NCBI GenBank assembly: GCA_006226965.1
Contig: SBGQ01000077.1
Location: 1-41,040 of the forward strand
Direction of reading: 5' to 3'
Source of the DNA: a bacterium
GTDB taxonomy: Bacteria; Bacteroidota; Rhodothermia; Balneolales; M1805
DNA: 41,040 nucleotides
Shown here: positions 25,226 through 34,845 of the stretch, piece by piece
Numbering within the stretch: the first letter of the stretch is position 1
How the letters are laid out: each line of letters begins with the position of its first letter
The notes under the pieces: model-generated
What the model was told of the DNA's origin: nothing
The model's input: the letters and a program-made list of their open reading frames with translations, nothing else
The model's database searches: none
Position numbers and translations under genes: made by a program

Positions 25226-26587
25226 GTGAAAAGTAAAACCTTCTATATCGAGACCTACGGGTGTCAAATGAATTTCAGCGACTCAGAAATCGTGAATTCA
25301 ATTATGATTGAACGCGGCTTAAAGCCAACAGATGCGCCTGAAAATGCGGATGTTATTTTTGTAAACACCTGTTCAATCAGAGATAATGCTGAAAGAAAAG
25401 TTTGGGATCGTTTAAAATATTTTCGTTCGGTAAAAAAATCGGTGAATAACGATATGGTTGTCGGTTTACTAGGTTGTATGGCTGAGCGACTCAAGGAATC
25501 GGTTTTAGAGAGAGAAAAATTAGTTGATATGGTTGTCGGGCCGGATGCCTATCGAACTATCCCGAATTTATTAGATGAAGTTGAAGACGGAAGAAAAGCA
25601 GTAAACGTAATTTTATCCTTAGAAGAAACGTACGCCGATATCGCCCCTGTAAGAACTACCGGAAACGGAGTTAGTGCGTTTGTTTCCATTATGCGTGGCT
25701 GCGACAATATGTGTGCGTTTTGTGTGGTACCGTTCACTCGTGGACGCGAACGCAGCCGAGATTTAGAATCAATTTTAGATGAAGTTCAGGCTTTAAGTGA
25801 CCAAGGCTACAAAGAAGTAACGGTTTTGGGTCAGAATGTGAATTCCTTTAATGATAACGGCAGAACATTCACCGAATTGATGGATAAGGTAAGTTTGATA
25901 AATCCAGAAATGAGGATTCGTTTTTCAACCTCACATCCGAAAGATTTCCCGGATGAATTACTTCAATTGATTGCAGAACGCCCTAATATTTGTAAATACA
26001 TTCATATTCCGGCACAATCAGGAAATAACGATGTGCTCAAAAGAATGCGTCGCCCTTACACTCGTGAACAATACATGGAACTCATCCATAAAATGAAAAA
26101 AATGATTCCGGGTGTAGCATTATCGACCGATATTATTACAGGGTTTTGTGGCGAAACAGACGCAGAACATGCTGATACGGTTGAGTTAATGAAAGAAGTT
26201 AAATACGATTTAGCGTACATGTTCATCTATTCTGAACGTGAAAGAACCTTGGCACATCGTAAAATGGCGGATGATGTTTCCGACGACATCAAAAAAAGCA
26301 GACTTACTGAAATCGTTGATGCACAACATGCCGGTGCAAAATCAAACAACGAATTAGAACATGGTAAGCGTCATTTAGTTTTGGTTGAAGGGCCGAGCAA
26401 GCGCGATGAAAACCAATATCAGGGCAGAACCGACACGAATAAAATGGTAATCTTCGATCAAATTGATTTCAAACCGGGAGACTACGTAGAAGTTGAAATC
26501 ATAAAATCGACATCAGCAACCTTGTTTGGAAAAGCAATCAAGAAATCAAGCATAACTGAATTTTCATCACAAATGGCCTTGGCTTAA
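25226..26587 (+). CDS. miaB: tRNA-2-methylthio-N6-isopentenyladenosine synthase MiaB
   Basis: This radical-SAM methylthiotransferase of about 453 residues modifies A37 of tRNAs that read U-starting codons. The N-terminal cluster cysteines are in ETYGCQMN, VNTCSIRD and LLGCMAER. The radical-SAM CX3CX2C motif is RGCDNMCAFCVVPFTRGRERSR, split here only for recognition, and a TRAM domain forms the C-terminus. The frame opens at a TTG at 25145, but GTG at 25226 gives a start close to the conserved YIETYGCQMN, so I prefer it; the choice is not certain. The activator gene follows after 7 bp. Confidence 0.92.
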   Translation: MKSKTFYIETYGCQMNFSDSEIVNSIMIERGLKPTDAPENADVIFVNTCSIRDNAERKVWDRLKYFRSVKKSVNNDMVVGLLGCMAERLKESVLEREKLVDMVVGPDAYRTIPNLLDEVEDGRKAVNVILSLEETYADIAPVRTTGNGVSAFVSIMRGCDNMCAFCVVPFTRGRERSRDLESILDEVQALSDQGYKEVTVLGQNVNSFNDNGRTFTELMDKVSLINPEMRIRFSTSHPKDFPDELLQLIAERPNICKYIHIPAQSGNNDVLKRMRRPYTREQYMELIHKMKKMIPGVALSTDIITGFCGETDAEHADTVELMKEVKYDLAYMFIYSERERTLAHRKMADDVSDDIKKSRLTEIVDAQHAGAKSNNELEHGKRHLVLVEGPSKRDENQYQGRTDTNKMVIFDQIDFKPGDYVEVEIIKSTSATLFGKAIKKSSITEFSSQMALA

Positions 26588-26594
26588 GTAACCC

Positions 26595-27893
26595 ATGGAT
26601 CCCAAAGTATTTCAAGAGCAATTTGGATTGTTAGGCGATTCACCTGCAATGCGTCAGGTAATCGATAAAATCCGACAAATAGCCGGAACAGATATTACTG
26701 TACTTCTAAACGGAGAAAGTGGTGTTGGTAAAGACGTTACGGCGCGTGCTATTCATGCTTTAAGTGAGAGAAAACGCAAGAATTTAGTAATAGTAAACTG
26801 TGGCGCTATTCCTGAAGGAATTATAGAAAGCGAATTGTTCGGCCACGAAAAAGGCGCTTTTACAGGTGCCCACGAAGCTCGCGAAGGTTATTTTGAACGA
26901 GCAAACGGCGGCACCATTTTCTTGGATGAAATTGGTGATACTCCCAAAAATGTTCAGGTAAAATTGTTGCGAATTCTCGAAAACGGGGAGTTTTTTAGGG
27001 TTGGATCTGCAGAAGTTCGTAAAACGAATGTGCGTATTATCGCTGCAACCAACAAAGATTTGTGGACTTTAGTGCAAAAAGGTACGTTTCGTGAAGATTT
27101 GTACTATCGATTAAATACCGTTCAGATTGTAATTCCGCCGCTTAGAGAACGTACTGAAGACATTATTCCGATTTTCAGAAAGTTTGTTGTTGAGTTTTCT
27201 GCAAAATACGATTCTGTTTTTCAAGGGTTTTCTGATGATGCTAAAGCCTTATTGACATCTTATCGTTGGCCGGGAAACGTTCGCGAATTGAGAAATGTGG
27301 CTGAGCAATTGGTTGTTCTCGAAAAATCGAATTTTATTAATGGTGATGTACTCAGGAAGTATTTAAAAGGGCGTCAACATGAAGGAATTCCGGATAATTT
27401 GCCTGTACATTCTTCTTTGTACGGAAATCACCATACACATGAAACAGACGATTTTGCGCCGAAAGACCGAGAATTAATTTATCGCGCACTCATCGATTTA
27501 AAATCAGATGTAGGTGAAATGAAAAAAATGTTGGCTCAATTCATTTATTCGAATATTTCTGGCGGAAAACCCATGTTGCCGGCACCATTGGAATATAGAA
27601 GAGAACCAGAAGTGTATCGTTCTTATGAAGCTCCGGTGAATCCGCAAACGAATCTAGGAATTCAGACATATCCCGAATACAAATCGGTTCAAGTTAATTC
27701 AGATTTGGATTTAGATCCCTTTGAAGAACGTCTTCAAAACGATGAAATTCCGAGTATTGAAGACGCCGAAAAGTATTTGATTGAAAAAGCTTTGCGTAAA
27801 TATGAAGGGAATCGTAGAAAAGCATCGGAAGCTTTAGGCGTTTCCGAAAGAACACTATACAGAAAACTGGATCAGTATGGTATTGCCGAGTAA
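26595..27893 (+). CDS. sigma54-interacting AAA+ transcriptional activator without a sensor domain
   Basis: The 432-residue activator begins directly with the AAA+ domain. Walker A is GESGVGKD (40-47), the sigma54-contacting loop GAFTGA is intact (87-92), and Walker B is TIFLDEIGD. The C-terminal Fis-type helix-turn-helix is NRRKASEALGVSERTLYRKL. No receiver, GAF or PAS domain precedes it. A 120-residue low-homology linker with a short helical segment (RELIYRALIDLKSDVGEMKK) lies before the HTH. It is 7 bp after miaB and overlaps lptE by 17 bp, suggesting an operon and perhaps control of envelope genes. Confidence 0.88.
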   Translation: MDPKVFQEQFGLLGDSPAMRQVIDKIRQIAGTDITVLLNGESGVGKDVTARAIHALSERKRKNLVIVNCGAIPEGIIESELFGHEKGAFTGAHEAREGYFERANGGTIFLDEIGDTPKNVQVKLLRILENGEFFRVGSAEVRKTNVRIIAATNKDLWTLVQKGTFREDLYYRLNTVQIVIPPLRERTEDIIPIFRKFVVEFSAKYDSVFQGFSDDAKALLTSYRWPGNVRELRNVAEQLVVLEKSNFINGDVLRKYLKGRQHEGIPDNLPVHSSLYGNHHTHETDDFAPKDRELIYRALIDLKSDVGEMKKMLAQFIYSNISGGKPMLPAPLEYRREPEVYRSYEAPVNPQTNLGIQTYPEYKSVQVNSDLDLDPFEERLQNDEIPSIEDAEKYLIEKALRKYEGNRRKASEALGVSERTLYRKLDQYGIAE

Positions 27894-28392
27894 ATCTGTA
27901 TTAAGCTTATTGGCATTGGTTCTATTGCTGAGCGGATGTTTTTCCTATTCATTTTCAGGTGGAAATATTCCTCCGAACATCAACAAGATTTATATTCCAT
28001 TTTTTCCTGACAAAACTAATTCGGGTCAGGCTTCACTATCAGATCAGTTAAACCAAGCTTTAGTGAATCGTTTTATCAATCAAAGTCGATTGCAAATGGT
28101 TGCCGACGAAAACGATGCGGATGTAGTGCTAAAAGGAGATTTGGTAAGCTATAGAAATACGCCGTTCAGTATTTCCGGTGAAGATATTTCAACAGAAAAC
28201 CGAGTTGAAATCGTTGTGAAAGCGGTTTATAAATACACAGAAGAAACAAAGCCGGTGTACGACAAATCATTTAACGGCTTTTTTAATTACGATACAACTA
28301 CCGATCCGATTCAGGGTGAGCAAAATGCAATCGTTCAGGCTTTAGATCAGATTTCAAGAAAGATGTTTGATGAAGCTGTTGGCCAATGGTAA
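27877..28392 (+). CDS. lptE: LptE-like LPS-assembly lipoprotein
   Basis: The 171-residue lipoprotein has the signal VLSLLALVLLLSGC. It is followed by a segment typical of the LptE/LptE-like family of this group: YSFSGGNIPPNINKIYIPFF, then LSDQLNQALVNRFINQSRL. LptE plugs the LptD barrel and helps insert lipopolysaccharide into the outer membrane. The frame overlaps the activator by 17 bp, so translation is probably coupled. lptD is not in the window. NAD synthetase follows 25 bp later. Confidence 0.8.
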   Translation: MVLPSKSVLSLLALVLLLSGCFSYSFSGGNIPPNINKIYIPFFPDKTNSGQASLSDQLNQALVNRFINQSRLQMVADENDADVVLKGDLVSYRNTPFSISGEDISTENRVEIVVKAVYKYTEETKPVYDKSFNGFFNYDTTTDPIQGEQNAIVQALDQISRKMFDEAVGQW

Positions 28393-28417
28393 GCGAGTTT
28401 AAAGGAAAAATTTCATC

Positions 28418-30109
28418 ATGAAAATCAGATTATTTCAATTTAATCCCATTGTCGGTGATTTAGTCGAAAACACAAACCGCATGATTGAAGCAGTAAAAAA
28501 TGCCAAATCAGACGGAATTTCGATGATTCTTTTTCCTGAATTGGCGGTTTGCGGATATCCGCCCATGGATTTACTTGAACGGCCAAGTTTTGTAGAAACT
28601 TCTTTAGAAATGAATCGACGTTTGGCACTTGCTGCCGACGGAATTAGTGTGATTTGGGGTTCTATTTCAAAAAATGTGGATAAACCCGGTCGTCCGCTTT
28701 ACAACAGTTTGTATATGGCTGAAAACGGGCGAATTACTACAGTTGCACATAAAACCTTACTTCCGACTTACGATGTGTTCGATGAGTTCAGATACTTTGA
28801 ACCTGCGCATGAGTTTGTTGTAAAAGAGTGGAACGGAATAAAGTTGGGTTTTTCTATTTGTGAAGATTTGTGGTACAACGATAATGAGTATCATCGCTAT
28901 ACTGTAAATCCGGCTCAGGAACTAAAAAGTTTAGGAGCTGATTGGTTGGTGAACATTTCAGCATCACCATTTAGTAAATATAAGCCCAATCAACGTTTAG
29001 AGATGTTGCTTCGCCATTGTGATGAAGAACAACTGCCAATTTTATATGTTAATCAGGTTGGGGCTAATACAGAAATTATATTTGACGGTGATTCCATGAT
29101 TCTTAATGCTGACGGAAGAATTGTTGAACGCAGTGAACTATTTACTGAAAATTATATTGATGCGGCTTGGAATTCAGACAAAAAGAAGTTTGAATCCGTT
29201 ACCCAATCAAAACCTAAACCATTTTGTGACGAAGAAAGACAATTCAAAGCTTTAGTTTTGGGTTTAAAAGATTACATCAAAAAATCCGGAATTTCTGAGA
29301 AAGTAATTTTGGGCCTTAGCGGAGGAATTGATTCTGCTTTAACAGCAACCATTGCAGTTGAAGCTTTAGGAAAAGAAAATGTAATTGGCGTAACCATGCC
29401 ATCACATTATTCCAGTTCCGGCAGTGTAGATGATTCTGTGAGTTTGGCTGAAAAATTGGGTATTACCATTCACAAACTCCCGATAAAATCGATTTACGAT
29501 TCGATTTCTCATGTTTTAGAGCCGTTATTTAAAGGGACTGCATTTAACGTTGCCGAAGAAAATATTCAAAGTCGTAGCCGTGGAATCTTATTGATGTCAC
29601 TGAGTAACAAGTTTGGTTATTTAGTACTGAATACAGGCAATAAATCAGAAATGGCTGTCGGGTACTGTACTTTATATGGAGATATGGCCGGTGGAATTTC
29701 AGTCTTATCTGACTTGTATAAAATTGAAGTTTTTGCGATGTCGAAATGGCTAAATGAATCGTATTTCAAAAGAGAAGTGATTCCATGGAACACCATTACA
29801 AAACCGCCAAGTGCTGAGTTACGTCCCGACCAAAAAGATTCAGATTCACTGCCGGAATACGAAATATTAGACGGAATTCTGAAAGCTTACATTGAAGAAA
29901 AAGCAACGGTTGACTCAATTCTTAGTTTAGGATATGATTCAGCAACAGTAAAACGGGTTGTTCGTCTTGTAGATTTGAATGAATACAAGCGCAGACAAGC
30001 TCCTCCAGGATTAAGAATTTCATCAAAAGCTTTCGGAATAGGCAGAAGATTGCCAATCGTACAAAAGTGGACTCATGTACAGTTGAATAGCTTAATATTG
30101 AACGATTAG
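28418..30109 (+). CDS. nadE: glutamine-dependent NAD+ synthetase
   Basis: The 563-residue two-domain enzyme makes NAD+ from deamido-NAD+ with ammonia from glutamine. The N-terminal nitrilase-type amidase has the triad Glu41 (FPELAVCGYPP), Lys112 (HKTLLPTYD) and Cys148 (GFSICEDLW). The C-terminal synthetase has the P-loop LGLSGGIDSAL and the LNTGNKSEMAVGY motif. All catalytic residues are present. It is the last gene of the miaB-activator-lptE-nadE run; 172 bp then separate it from citrate synthase. Confidence 0.95.
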   Translation: MKIRLFQFNPIVGDLVENTNRMIEAVKNAKSDGISMILFPELAVCGYPPMDLLERPSFVETSLEMNRRLALAADGISVIWGSISKNVDKPGRPLYNSLYMAENGRITTVAHKTLLPTYDVFDEFRYFEPAHEFVVKEWNGIKLGFSICEDLWYNDNEYHRYTVNPAQELKSLGADWLVNISASPFSKYKPNQRLEMLLRHCDEEQLPILYVNQVGANTEIIFDGDSMILNADGRIVERSELFTENYIDAAWNSDKKKFESVTQSKPKPFCDEERQFKALVLGLKDYIKKSGISEKVILGLSGGIDSALTATIAVEALGKENVIGVTMPSHYSSSGSVDDSVSLAEKLGITIHKLPIKSIYDSISHVLEPLFKGTAFNVAEENIQSRSRGILLMSLSNKFGYLVLNTGNKSEMAVGYCTLYGDMAGGISVLSDLYKIEVFAMSKWLNESYFKREVIPWNTITKPPSAELRPDQKDSDSLPEYEILDGILKAYIEEKATVDSILSLGYDSATVKRVVRLVDLNEYKRRQAPPGLRISSKAFGIGRRLPIVQKWTHVQLNSLILND

Positions 30110-30211
30110 GCTTTCATTAGCAGTTTTTAATAAAATTTATCTGTTAAATAGCGCTTTTTTACAATAAAAAAAGAGGTTTTTGTCCACTAATGGCATAGGA
30201 AAATTGAGTGA

Positions 30212-30242
30212 AATCGTTTAATTTTCAGCATTAAAAGCGATT
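30212..30242 (+). promoter_or_regulatory. leader hairpin before citrate synthase
   Basis: AATCG-TTTAAT pairs with ATTAAA-(AG)-CGATT around a TTTCAGC loop: 11 pairs with a 2-nt bulge, ending 39 bp before the start codon. It has no T run, so it is not a terminator. A role in mRNA stability or regulation is possible but unproven. Confidence 0.35.
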
Positions 30243-30281
30243 CCAGACGAATTAAATAAGATTAAACGGAGAAACGGCAAA

Positions 30282-31442
30282 ATGACAACTGTAGTAGATG
30301 TTGACTTAAGTCAATACCCCTATATCAACAAGGGCCTTGAGGGCATTGTTGCTTTTACAACAAATAAGAGTTTCATCGACGGAGTAGCAGGTGAACTCAT
30401 TTACGGTGGGTACAACATAAATACATTAGCAGAGAATTCTACATTCGAAGAAGTATGTTTCCTTTTATGGGAAGACCGTCTTCCGACTACCGAAGAATTA
30501 AATACCTTAAAAAAAGCTCTTCAAGAAAATCGTGAATTACCGGAAAACGTAATCAACTTCATTAAATCTGTGAACAAAAAAGCTGAGCCAATGTCTGTAT
30601 TGCGCACAGCAGTTTCAATGTTGGCTGATGAAGATGAAAATCGTGATTTCAAATCTCATGATGTGAATTACGAACGTTCTGTGAAATTAACAGCTAAAAT
30701 ACCGACCATTATTGCGGCATTCCATAGAGTTCGTGAAGGACATGACATTGTAGCTCCATTAAAAACAGGAAGTACTTCGTTTAACTTCTTGTATATGTTG
30801 AATGGTGTTGAACCCGGTGAAAAAGCAGAAAAAGTATTCGATTTATGTTTGATTTTACATGCTGAGCATGGAATGAATGCTTCAACGTTTACAGCTCGTG
30901 CAGTTTGTTCAACCGAAGCTGATATTTATTCAGCTGTTACAGGCGCTATTGGTTCCCTAAAAGGACCATTACATGGCGGTGCGAATACTGCGGTTATGAA
31001 TATGTTACTCGAATTGCAAAAACAGCCTAATCCGGATCCTGTAGAATTTGTAAAAGGTAAATTAGCTCGTAAAGAAAAAATTATGGGCTTTGGCCACCGT
31101 GTGTACAAAACATTTGATCCTCGTGCTCATCACTTACAAAAATTAGCAAAAGCTTTAGCTGAAGAAACAGGTCATGTTGAGTTATACGAATGGTCGATGG
31201 CAATTTTAAACACCATGAAATCTGAAAAGAATATCGATCCAAACGTTGATTTCTTCTCAGCAACTGTGTATTACTCAATGGGTATTATGCCTGATTTATA
31301 TACTGCAATTTTTGCATTAAGCCGTATTTCAGGTTGGGCTGGACATTTTATGGAACAAATGGAAAACAACCGTTTGATTCGTCCAAAAGCATTGTTCATG
31401 CTTGAAAAAAACAAAAAATGGACAGCTATCGAAAACAGATAA
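30282..31442 (+). CDS. gltA: citrate synthase
   Basis: The 386-residue enzyme condenses oxaloacetate and acetyl-CoA at the entry of the TCA cycle. It is of the short dimeric type found in Gram-positive and many other bacteria. Key motifs are ILHAEHGMNAS, the active-site His in GPLHGGANTAV, GFGHRVYKTFDPRA, and the catalytic Asp in NVDFFSATVY. A GGAG ribosome site lies upstream. It is probably a single-gene unit closed by a strong terminator. A 2-methylcitrate synthase role cannot be excluded from sequence alone, but no propionate genes are near. Confidence 0.92.
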   Translation: MTTVVDVDLSQYPYINKGLEGIVAFTTNKSFIDGVAGELIYGGYNINTLAENSTFEEVCFLLWEDRLPTTEELNTLKKALQENRELPENVINFIKSVNKKAEPMSVLRTAVSMLADEDENRDFKSHDVNYERSVKLTAKIPTIIAAFHRVREGHDIVAPLKTGSTSFNFLYMLNGVEPGEKAEKVFDLCLILHAEHGMNASTFTARAVCSTEADIYSAVTGAIGSLKGPLHGGANTAVMNMLLELQKQPNPDPVEFVKGKLARKEKIMGFGHRVYKTFDPRAHHLQKLAKALAEETGHVELYEWSMAILNTMKSEKNIDPNVDFFSATVYYSMGIMPDLYTAIFALSRISGWAGHFMEQMENNRLIRPKALFMLEKNKKWTAIENR

Positions 31443-31461
31443 TCAGATTAGCTCCTGATAT

Positions 31462-31499
31462 AAAAATCCCCGGTTAGTTTCTAATCGGGGATTTTTTTT
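31462..31499. terminator. bidirectional terminator between citrate synthase and bshB1
   Basis: A 12-bp stem, ATCCCCGGTTAG / CTAATCGGGGAT (one G-T pair), with a TTT loop is flanked by A and T runs. It serves both convergent genes; the T run overlaps the bshB1 stop codon. Confidence 0.93.
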
Positions 31500-32238
31500 A
31501 TCTGACTCTTTTATGATTTAAAAAACTATCAAAGCTTGAGAGTGGTAGCGGGCCGCCAACATATTTAAACCCTTCGCCAAAATCGGCTCCAATTTGATGA
31601 CCAAGAAACTTTGCACGAGCACGAATAACTTCAAAGAAACGATTGGAAGAAATATAGGTTTGGGGTTCTTTTTTATCACCGTCAGCGGCAAATTGTGAGG
31701 AAAAAGCTAAAATGGCTTCTTCTTTAATAGATTGAGTCTCAGTGATATCAAAAACTACATCAGGGTTAAAAGGAGTATCTTGCATATAGTGAAATACATG
31801 ATGTGGGCGCCAAACATCTTGTGGGACATCATTCCAAGTGGTTTCAATTTTTCGTAATCCGCTATAAAAAAGTGAATCAATTAATAAACGAGTAGCTTTT
31901 CCATGATCAGGATGTCGGTCTTCCGGTGCAGTAATGAAACAAATATCGGGTTTATAAAGTCTGATTTGTTCAATAATTTTAAGTTGGTAAGCGCGTGTAT
32001 TATCTAAGATTGTATCAGGCATTTTGAGATTATCTCTAACAGAAAGTCCAATAATTTCAGCAGCTTTTTGTGCTTCCATAAGCCTTAATTCCGGAGTTCC
32101 GCGTGTTCCCATTTCACCTTGAGTTAAATCAACCACGCCAACTTTTAAACCTTGTTTAACAAGTTTGGCTAAAGTTCCTGCGCAACTTAATTCGGTATCG
32201 TCTGGATGGGCAGCAAATGCGAGTACATCTAATTTCAT
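31498..32238 (-). CDS. bshB1: bacillithiol biosynthesis deacetylase BshB1
   Basis: The 246-residue zinc deacetylase of the PIG-L/LmbE family matches BshB1, which deacetylates GlcNAc-malate on the way to bacillithiol. The zinc motif is AAHPDDTELSCAG at the N-terminus, and the second metal motif HPDH lies in PEDRHPDHGKA. The C-terminal segment GEGFKYVGGPLPLSSFD is typical of BshB1 rather than of other LmbE proteins. Bacillithiol-type thiols are known in Bacteroidota and, in methylated form, in Chlorobi. bshA and bshC are not in the window. Confidence 0.9.
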   Translation of the reverse strand: MKLDVLAFAAHPDDTELSCAGTLAKLVKQGLKVGVVDLTQGEMGTRGTPELRLMEAQKAAEIIGLSVRDNLKMPDTILDNTRAYQLKIIEQIRLYKPDICFITAPEDRHPDHGKATRLLIDSLFYSGLRKIETTWNDVPQDVWRPHHVFHYMQDTPFNPDVVFDITETQSIKEEAILAFSSQFAADGDKKEPQTYISSNRFFEVIRARAKFLGHQIGADFGEGFKYVGGPLPLSSFDSFLNHKRVR

Positions 32239-32321
32239 ATGTAAAAATATTTTTAATTAAAGTTCTGCTGAAACGAAATTATATTCACGGCGTATCGGCG
32301 TCGGTCTTAAAATAAGGTCTC

Positions 32322-33551
32322 ATGAGAATACTTTTTAGTTTTTGGGAGGGCATAAAGTTAGCTTTTGCCGCCATTTTTCAAAATAAAATGCGTTCAGTAT
32401 TAACAATGTTCGGAATTGTAATCGGAATTTTATCGGTTACAACCATGTCTACAGTAATTGACGGCATTGACCGCGCATTCGAGAACAGTATGAAAATGCT
32501 GGGTACAAATGTAGTTTATGTTGAAAAATGGCCGTGGAGTTTCGGCCCGAGCTATAAATGGTGGTTGTATATCAACAGACCAGAGATGAAACGCGAATAT
32601 GCTGATCAGATTCAGGAAATGTCTCGTTTTGCATCAGCAGCTAGTGCATCAATCTCAAGAGGTGAAAAAGTTCGTTTTGCAGATAAATATATAGATGGGG
32701 TTTATGTTTCAGGGACAACCGTTTCCTATACTCAAACATCAGATGTTGAGCTGGATGAAGGACGTTTCTTTACAGACGAAGAAGATCGTTTATTACGAAA
32801 TGTATGTGTAATTGGTGCCGATATTGTTACAAGTTTATTTCAGAACCAATATCCGCTAGGAAAGTCAATAAGATTTGGTGGACAGGATTATCTGGTAATC
32901 GGCGTTTTGGCGAAGCAAGGGAATTTTCTTGGATTAGAAAGCTTTGATAGCCAAGTATTGATTCCTTTTAACACGTATGAAAAGTTTTTTGGCTCTAGAA
33001 GAGGCGTTCAAATTGCGGTTAAATTTCAAAATGAAGAAGCATTGGCTGAAGGGCAATATGAATTAGAAGGAATCATGCGTAGAATTCGCGGTTTAGATCC
33101 TCTTGTTGAAAATAATTTTGCGATAAACAAATTGGAAATGTTCGAAGACCAATACAAAGCGATGACAGGCGCTATTTATGGAATAGGAATCTTTTTGACA
33201 GGATTGTCATTGTTTGTTGGTGGTATTGGCGTTATGAATATCATGTTTGTGTCTGTTAAAGAACGAACTAAAGAAATTGGTATTCGAAAAGCGATTGGTG
33301 CAAAATCGTGGGAGATATTGATTCAATTTTTAATAGAAGCCATAACAGTTTGTGGATTAGGTGGAGTTATAGGAATACTATTATCTCTGTTAGCGTCTAT
33401 TGCAATTAATGAAATATTTACTGCATATATGGATTGGGGAACAGTTGTTCAAGCCTTGTTGATAACCACATTCACAGGTTTAGCATTTGGATTTTTCCCA
33501 GCTAGAAAAGCAGCTACTGCTGATCCTATCTCATCACTTCGTTACGAATAA
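32322..33551 (+). CDS. MacB-like ABC transporter permease 1
   Basis: The 409-residue permease has the MacB layout: an N-terminal helix (about 19-42), a long periplasmic MacB_PCD domain, and three C-terminal FtsX-type helices. Typical motifs are GIGVMNIMFVSVKERTKEIG, cut here at its core, and the ending DPISSLRYE. It lacks an ATPase domain; the ATPase is encoded separately at 38730. It is 6 bp before a paralogous permease, and the two probably form a heterodimer. Confidence 0.88.
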   Translation: MRILFSFWEGIKLAFAAIFQNKMRSVLTMFGIVIGILSVTTMSTVIDGIDRAFENSMKMLGTNVVYVEKWPWSFGPSYKWWLYINRPEMKREYADQIQEMSRFASAASASISRGEKVRFADKYIDGVYVSGTTVSYTQTSDVELDEGRFFTDEEDRLLRNVCVIGADIVTSLFQNQYPLGKSIRFGGQDYLVIGVLAKQGNFLGLESFDSQVLIPFNTYEKFFGSRRGVQIAVKFQNEEALAEGQYELEGIMRRIRGLDPLVENNFAINKLEMFEDQYKAMTGAIYGIGIFLTGLSLFVGGIGVMNIMFVSVKERTKEIGIRKAIGAKSWEILIQFLIEAITVCGLGGVIGILLSLLASIAINEIFTAYMDWGTVVQALLITTFTGLAFGFFPARKAATADPISSLRYE

Positions 33552-33557
33552 AGATTT

Positions 33558-34781
33558 ATGAATTATTTAGAGATTTTAAAAATGTCTTTGTCAGCTTTAA
33601 AAGAAAATAAGCTGAGAACCATTTTAACGATGTTAGCCATAATTGTTGGAGTATTTGCCATTATAGCCTCGGTAACGGCGGTTAATGTACTTGATACCTA
33701 CTTCAATAATACATTGAGTGTAATGGGTGGGTCTGTGCTTTCAGTTGCGAAGTACCCAAACATTAGGGTAGGTAATGGAGAAGAATATCGAAACCGTAAG
33801 AATATCACATTTGATGATTTTGAACGTCTTCAGTCTATGACTCGTTTAGCACGAACTATTTCGCCATGGGAAACATTTAACTGGGCAGAAGTTGTTTATT
33901 CTGATAAAAAAACGGAGCCGAATATTAAAATTCGAGGTACAAACGAGTTTTTCTTAAGCAATAATTCATTTGAAATTGAATTAGGTAGAAATTTTCAACA
34001 AGATGATATTTCTTATTCCAGAAAAGTGGCCATTATTGGAGACGATGTTCGAAAAGAGTTATTCAAAAATGAAGTAGCAGTTGGCAAAGGAATAACTGTA
34101 GATGGTCAGTCTTATACTGTTATTGCGACTTTAAAAGCAAAAGGAACTGTTTTAGGAAATAAGCAGGATGATATAGTGGTGATTCCTTATACCACCGGAC
34201 TACAGGTTTATGGAGGTGGGGATCGAGATATAATTATTCAAGTTTCTGCTCCGAATATGACTCTTATACCGGAAACAATGGATGAGTTAATTGGGATAAT
34301 GAGAACCATTCGAAAAGTAGCGCCGGATAAACCAAACGATTTCGAAATCAACTCAAATAATTCATTAAAAGGGACTTTCGAAAGTTTTACAGGATATTTA
34401 TACCTATTTGGTTTTTTTGTAGGCGGAATTTCTTTACTTGGTGCCGGAATTGGAGTAATGAATATTATGTTGGTTTCTGTTACAGAAAGAACAAAAGAAA
34501 TTGGAATCAGAAAAGCAATCGGTGCAACGCGGTCTGCTATTACTAAGCAGTTTTTAACAGAAGCGGTATTTATTTGTCAATTAGGCGGAATTGGCGGGTT
34601 TCTTTTAGGCGTAATTGTAGGGAATTTGGCCGCGTTGGCCATCGAATCTGAAATGGTTTTCCCTTGGTTTGCCGCTATTGGTGGAATCATGGGTTTAACT
34701 GTAATCGGTTTATTATTCGGTGTTTTCCCTGCCATGAAAGCTGCAAAACTCGACCCTATTGAGAGTCTTCGTTACGAATAA
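33558..34781 (+). CDS. MacB-like ABC transporter permease 2
   Basis: The 407-residue paralog of the preceding permease has the same order of helix, periplasmic domain and three helices, and the matching ending DPIESLRYE. It keeps the GIGVMNIMLVSVTERTKEIG-like hinge near residue 305. Having two different half-permeases beside one ATPase suggests an asymmetric transporter. It is followed 64 bp later by a small-membrane-protein cassette, not by the rest of the efflux machinery. Confidence 0.88.
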   Translation: MNYLEILKMSLSALKENKLRTILTMLAIIVGVFAIIASVTAVNVLDTYFNNTLSVMGGSVLSVAKYPNIRVGNGEEYRNRKNITFDDFERLQSMTRLARTISPWETFNWAEVVYSDKKTEPNIKIRGTNEFFLSNNSFEIELGRNFQQDDISYSRKVAIIGDDVRKELFKNEVAVGKGITVDGQSYTVIATLKAKGTVLGNKQDDIVVIPYTTGLQVYGGGDRDIIIQVSAPNMTLIPETMDELIGIMRTIRKVAPDKPNDFEINSNNSLKGTFESFTGYLYLFGFFVGGISLLGAGIGVMNIMLVSVTERTKEIGIRKAIGATRSAITKQFLTEAVFICQLGGIGGFLLGVIVGNLAALAIESEMVFPWFAAIGGIMGLTVIGLLFGVFPAMKAAKLDPIESLRYE

Positions 34782-34845
34782 TTGCTGCAATAAAAGATTT
34801 ACCGAATGCCGATAATCTTCTTATTTTCAAAAGAAAAGGAAGAGT

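Noticed and set aside
32304-32310. Third GTCTTAA site, before the first MacB-like permease
   Set aside because: Only one arm is present; the TTAAGAC partner is missing at the 6-bp spacing, so it does not fit the Rrf2 operator model.
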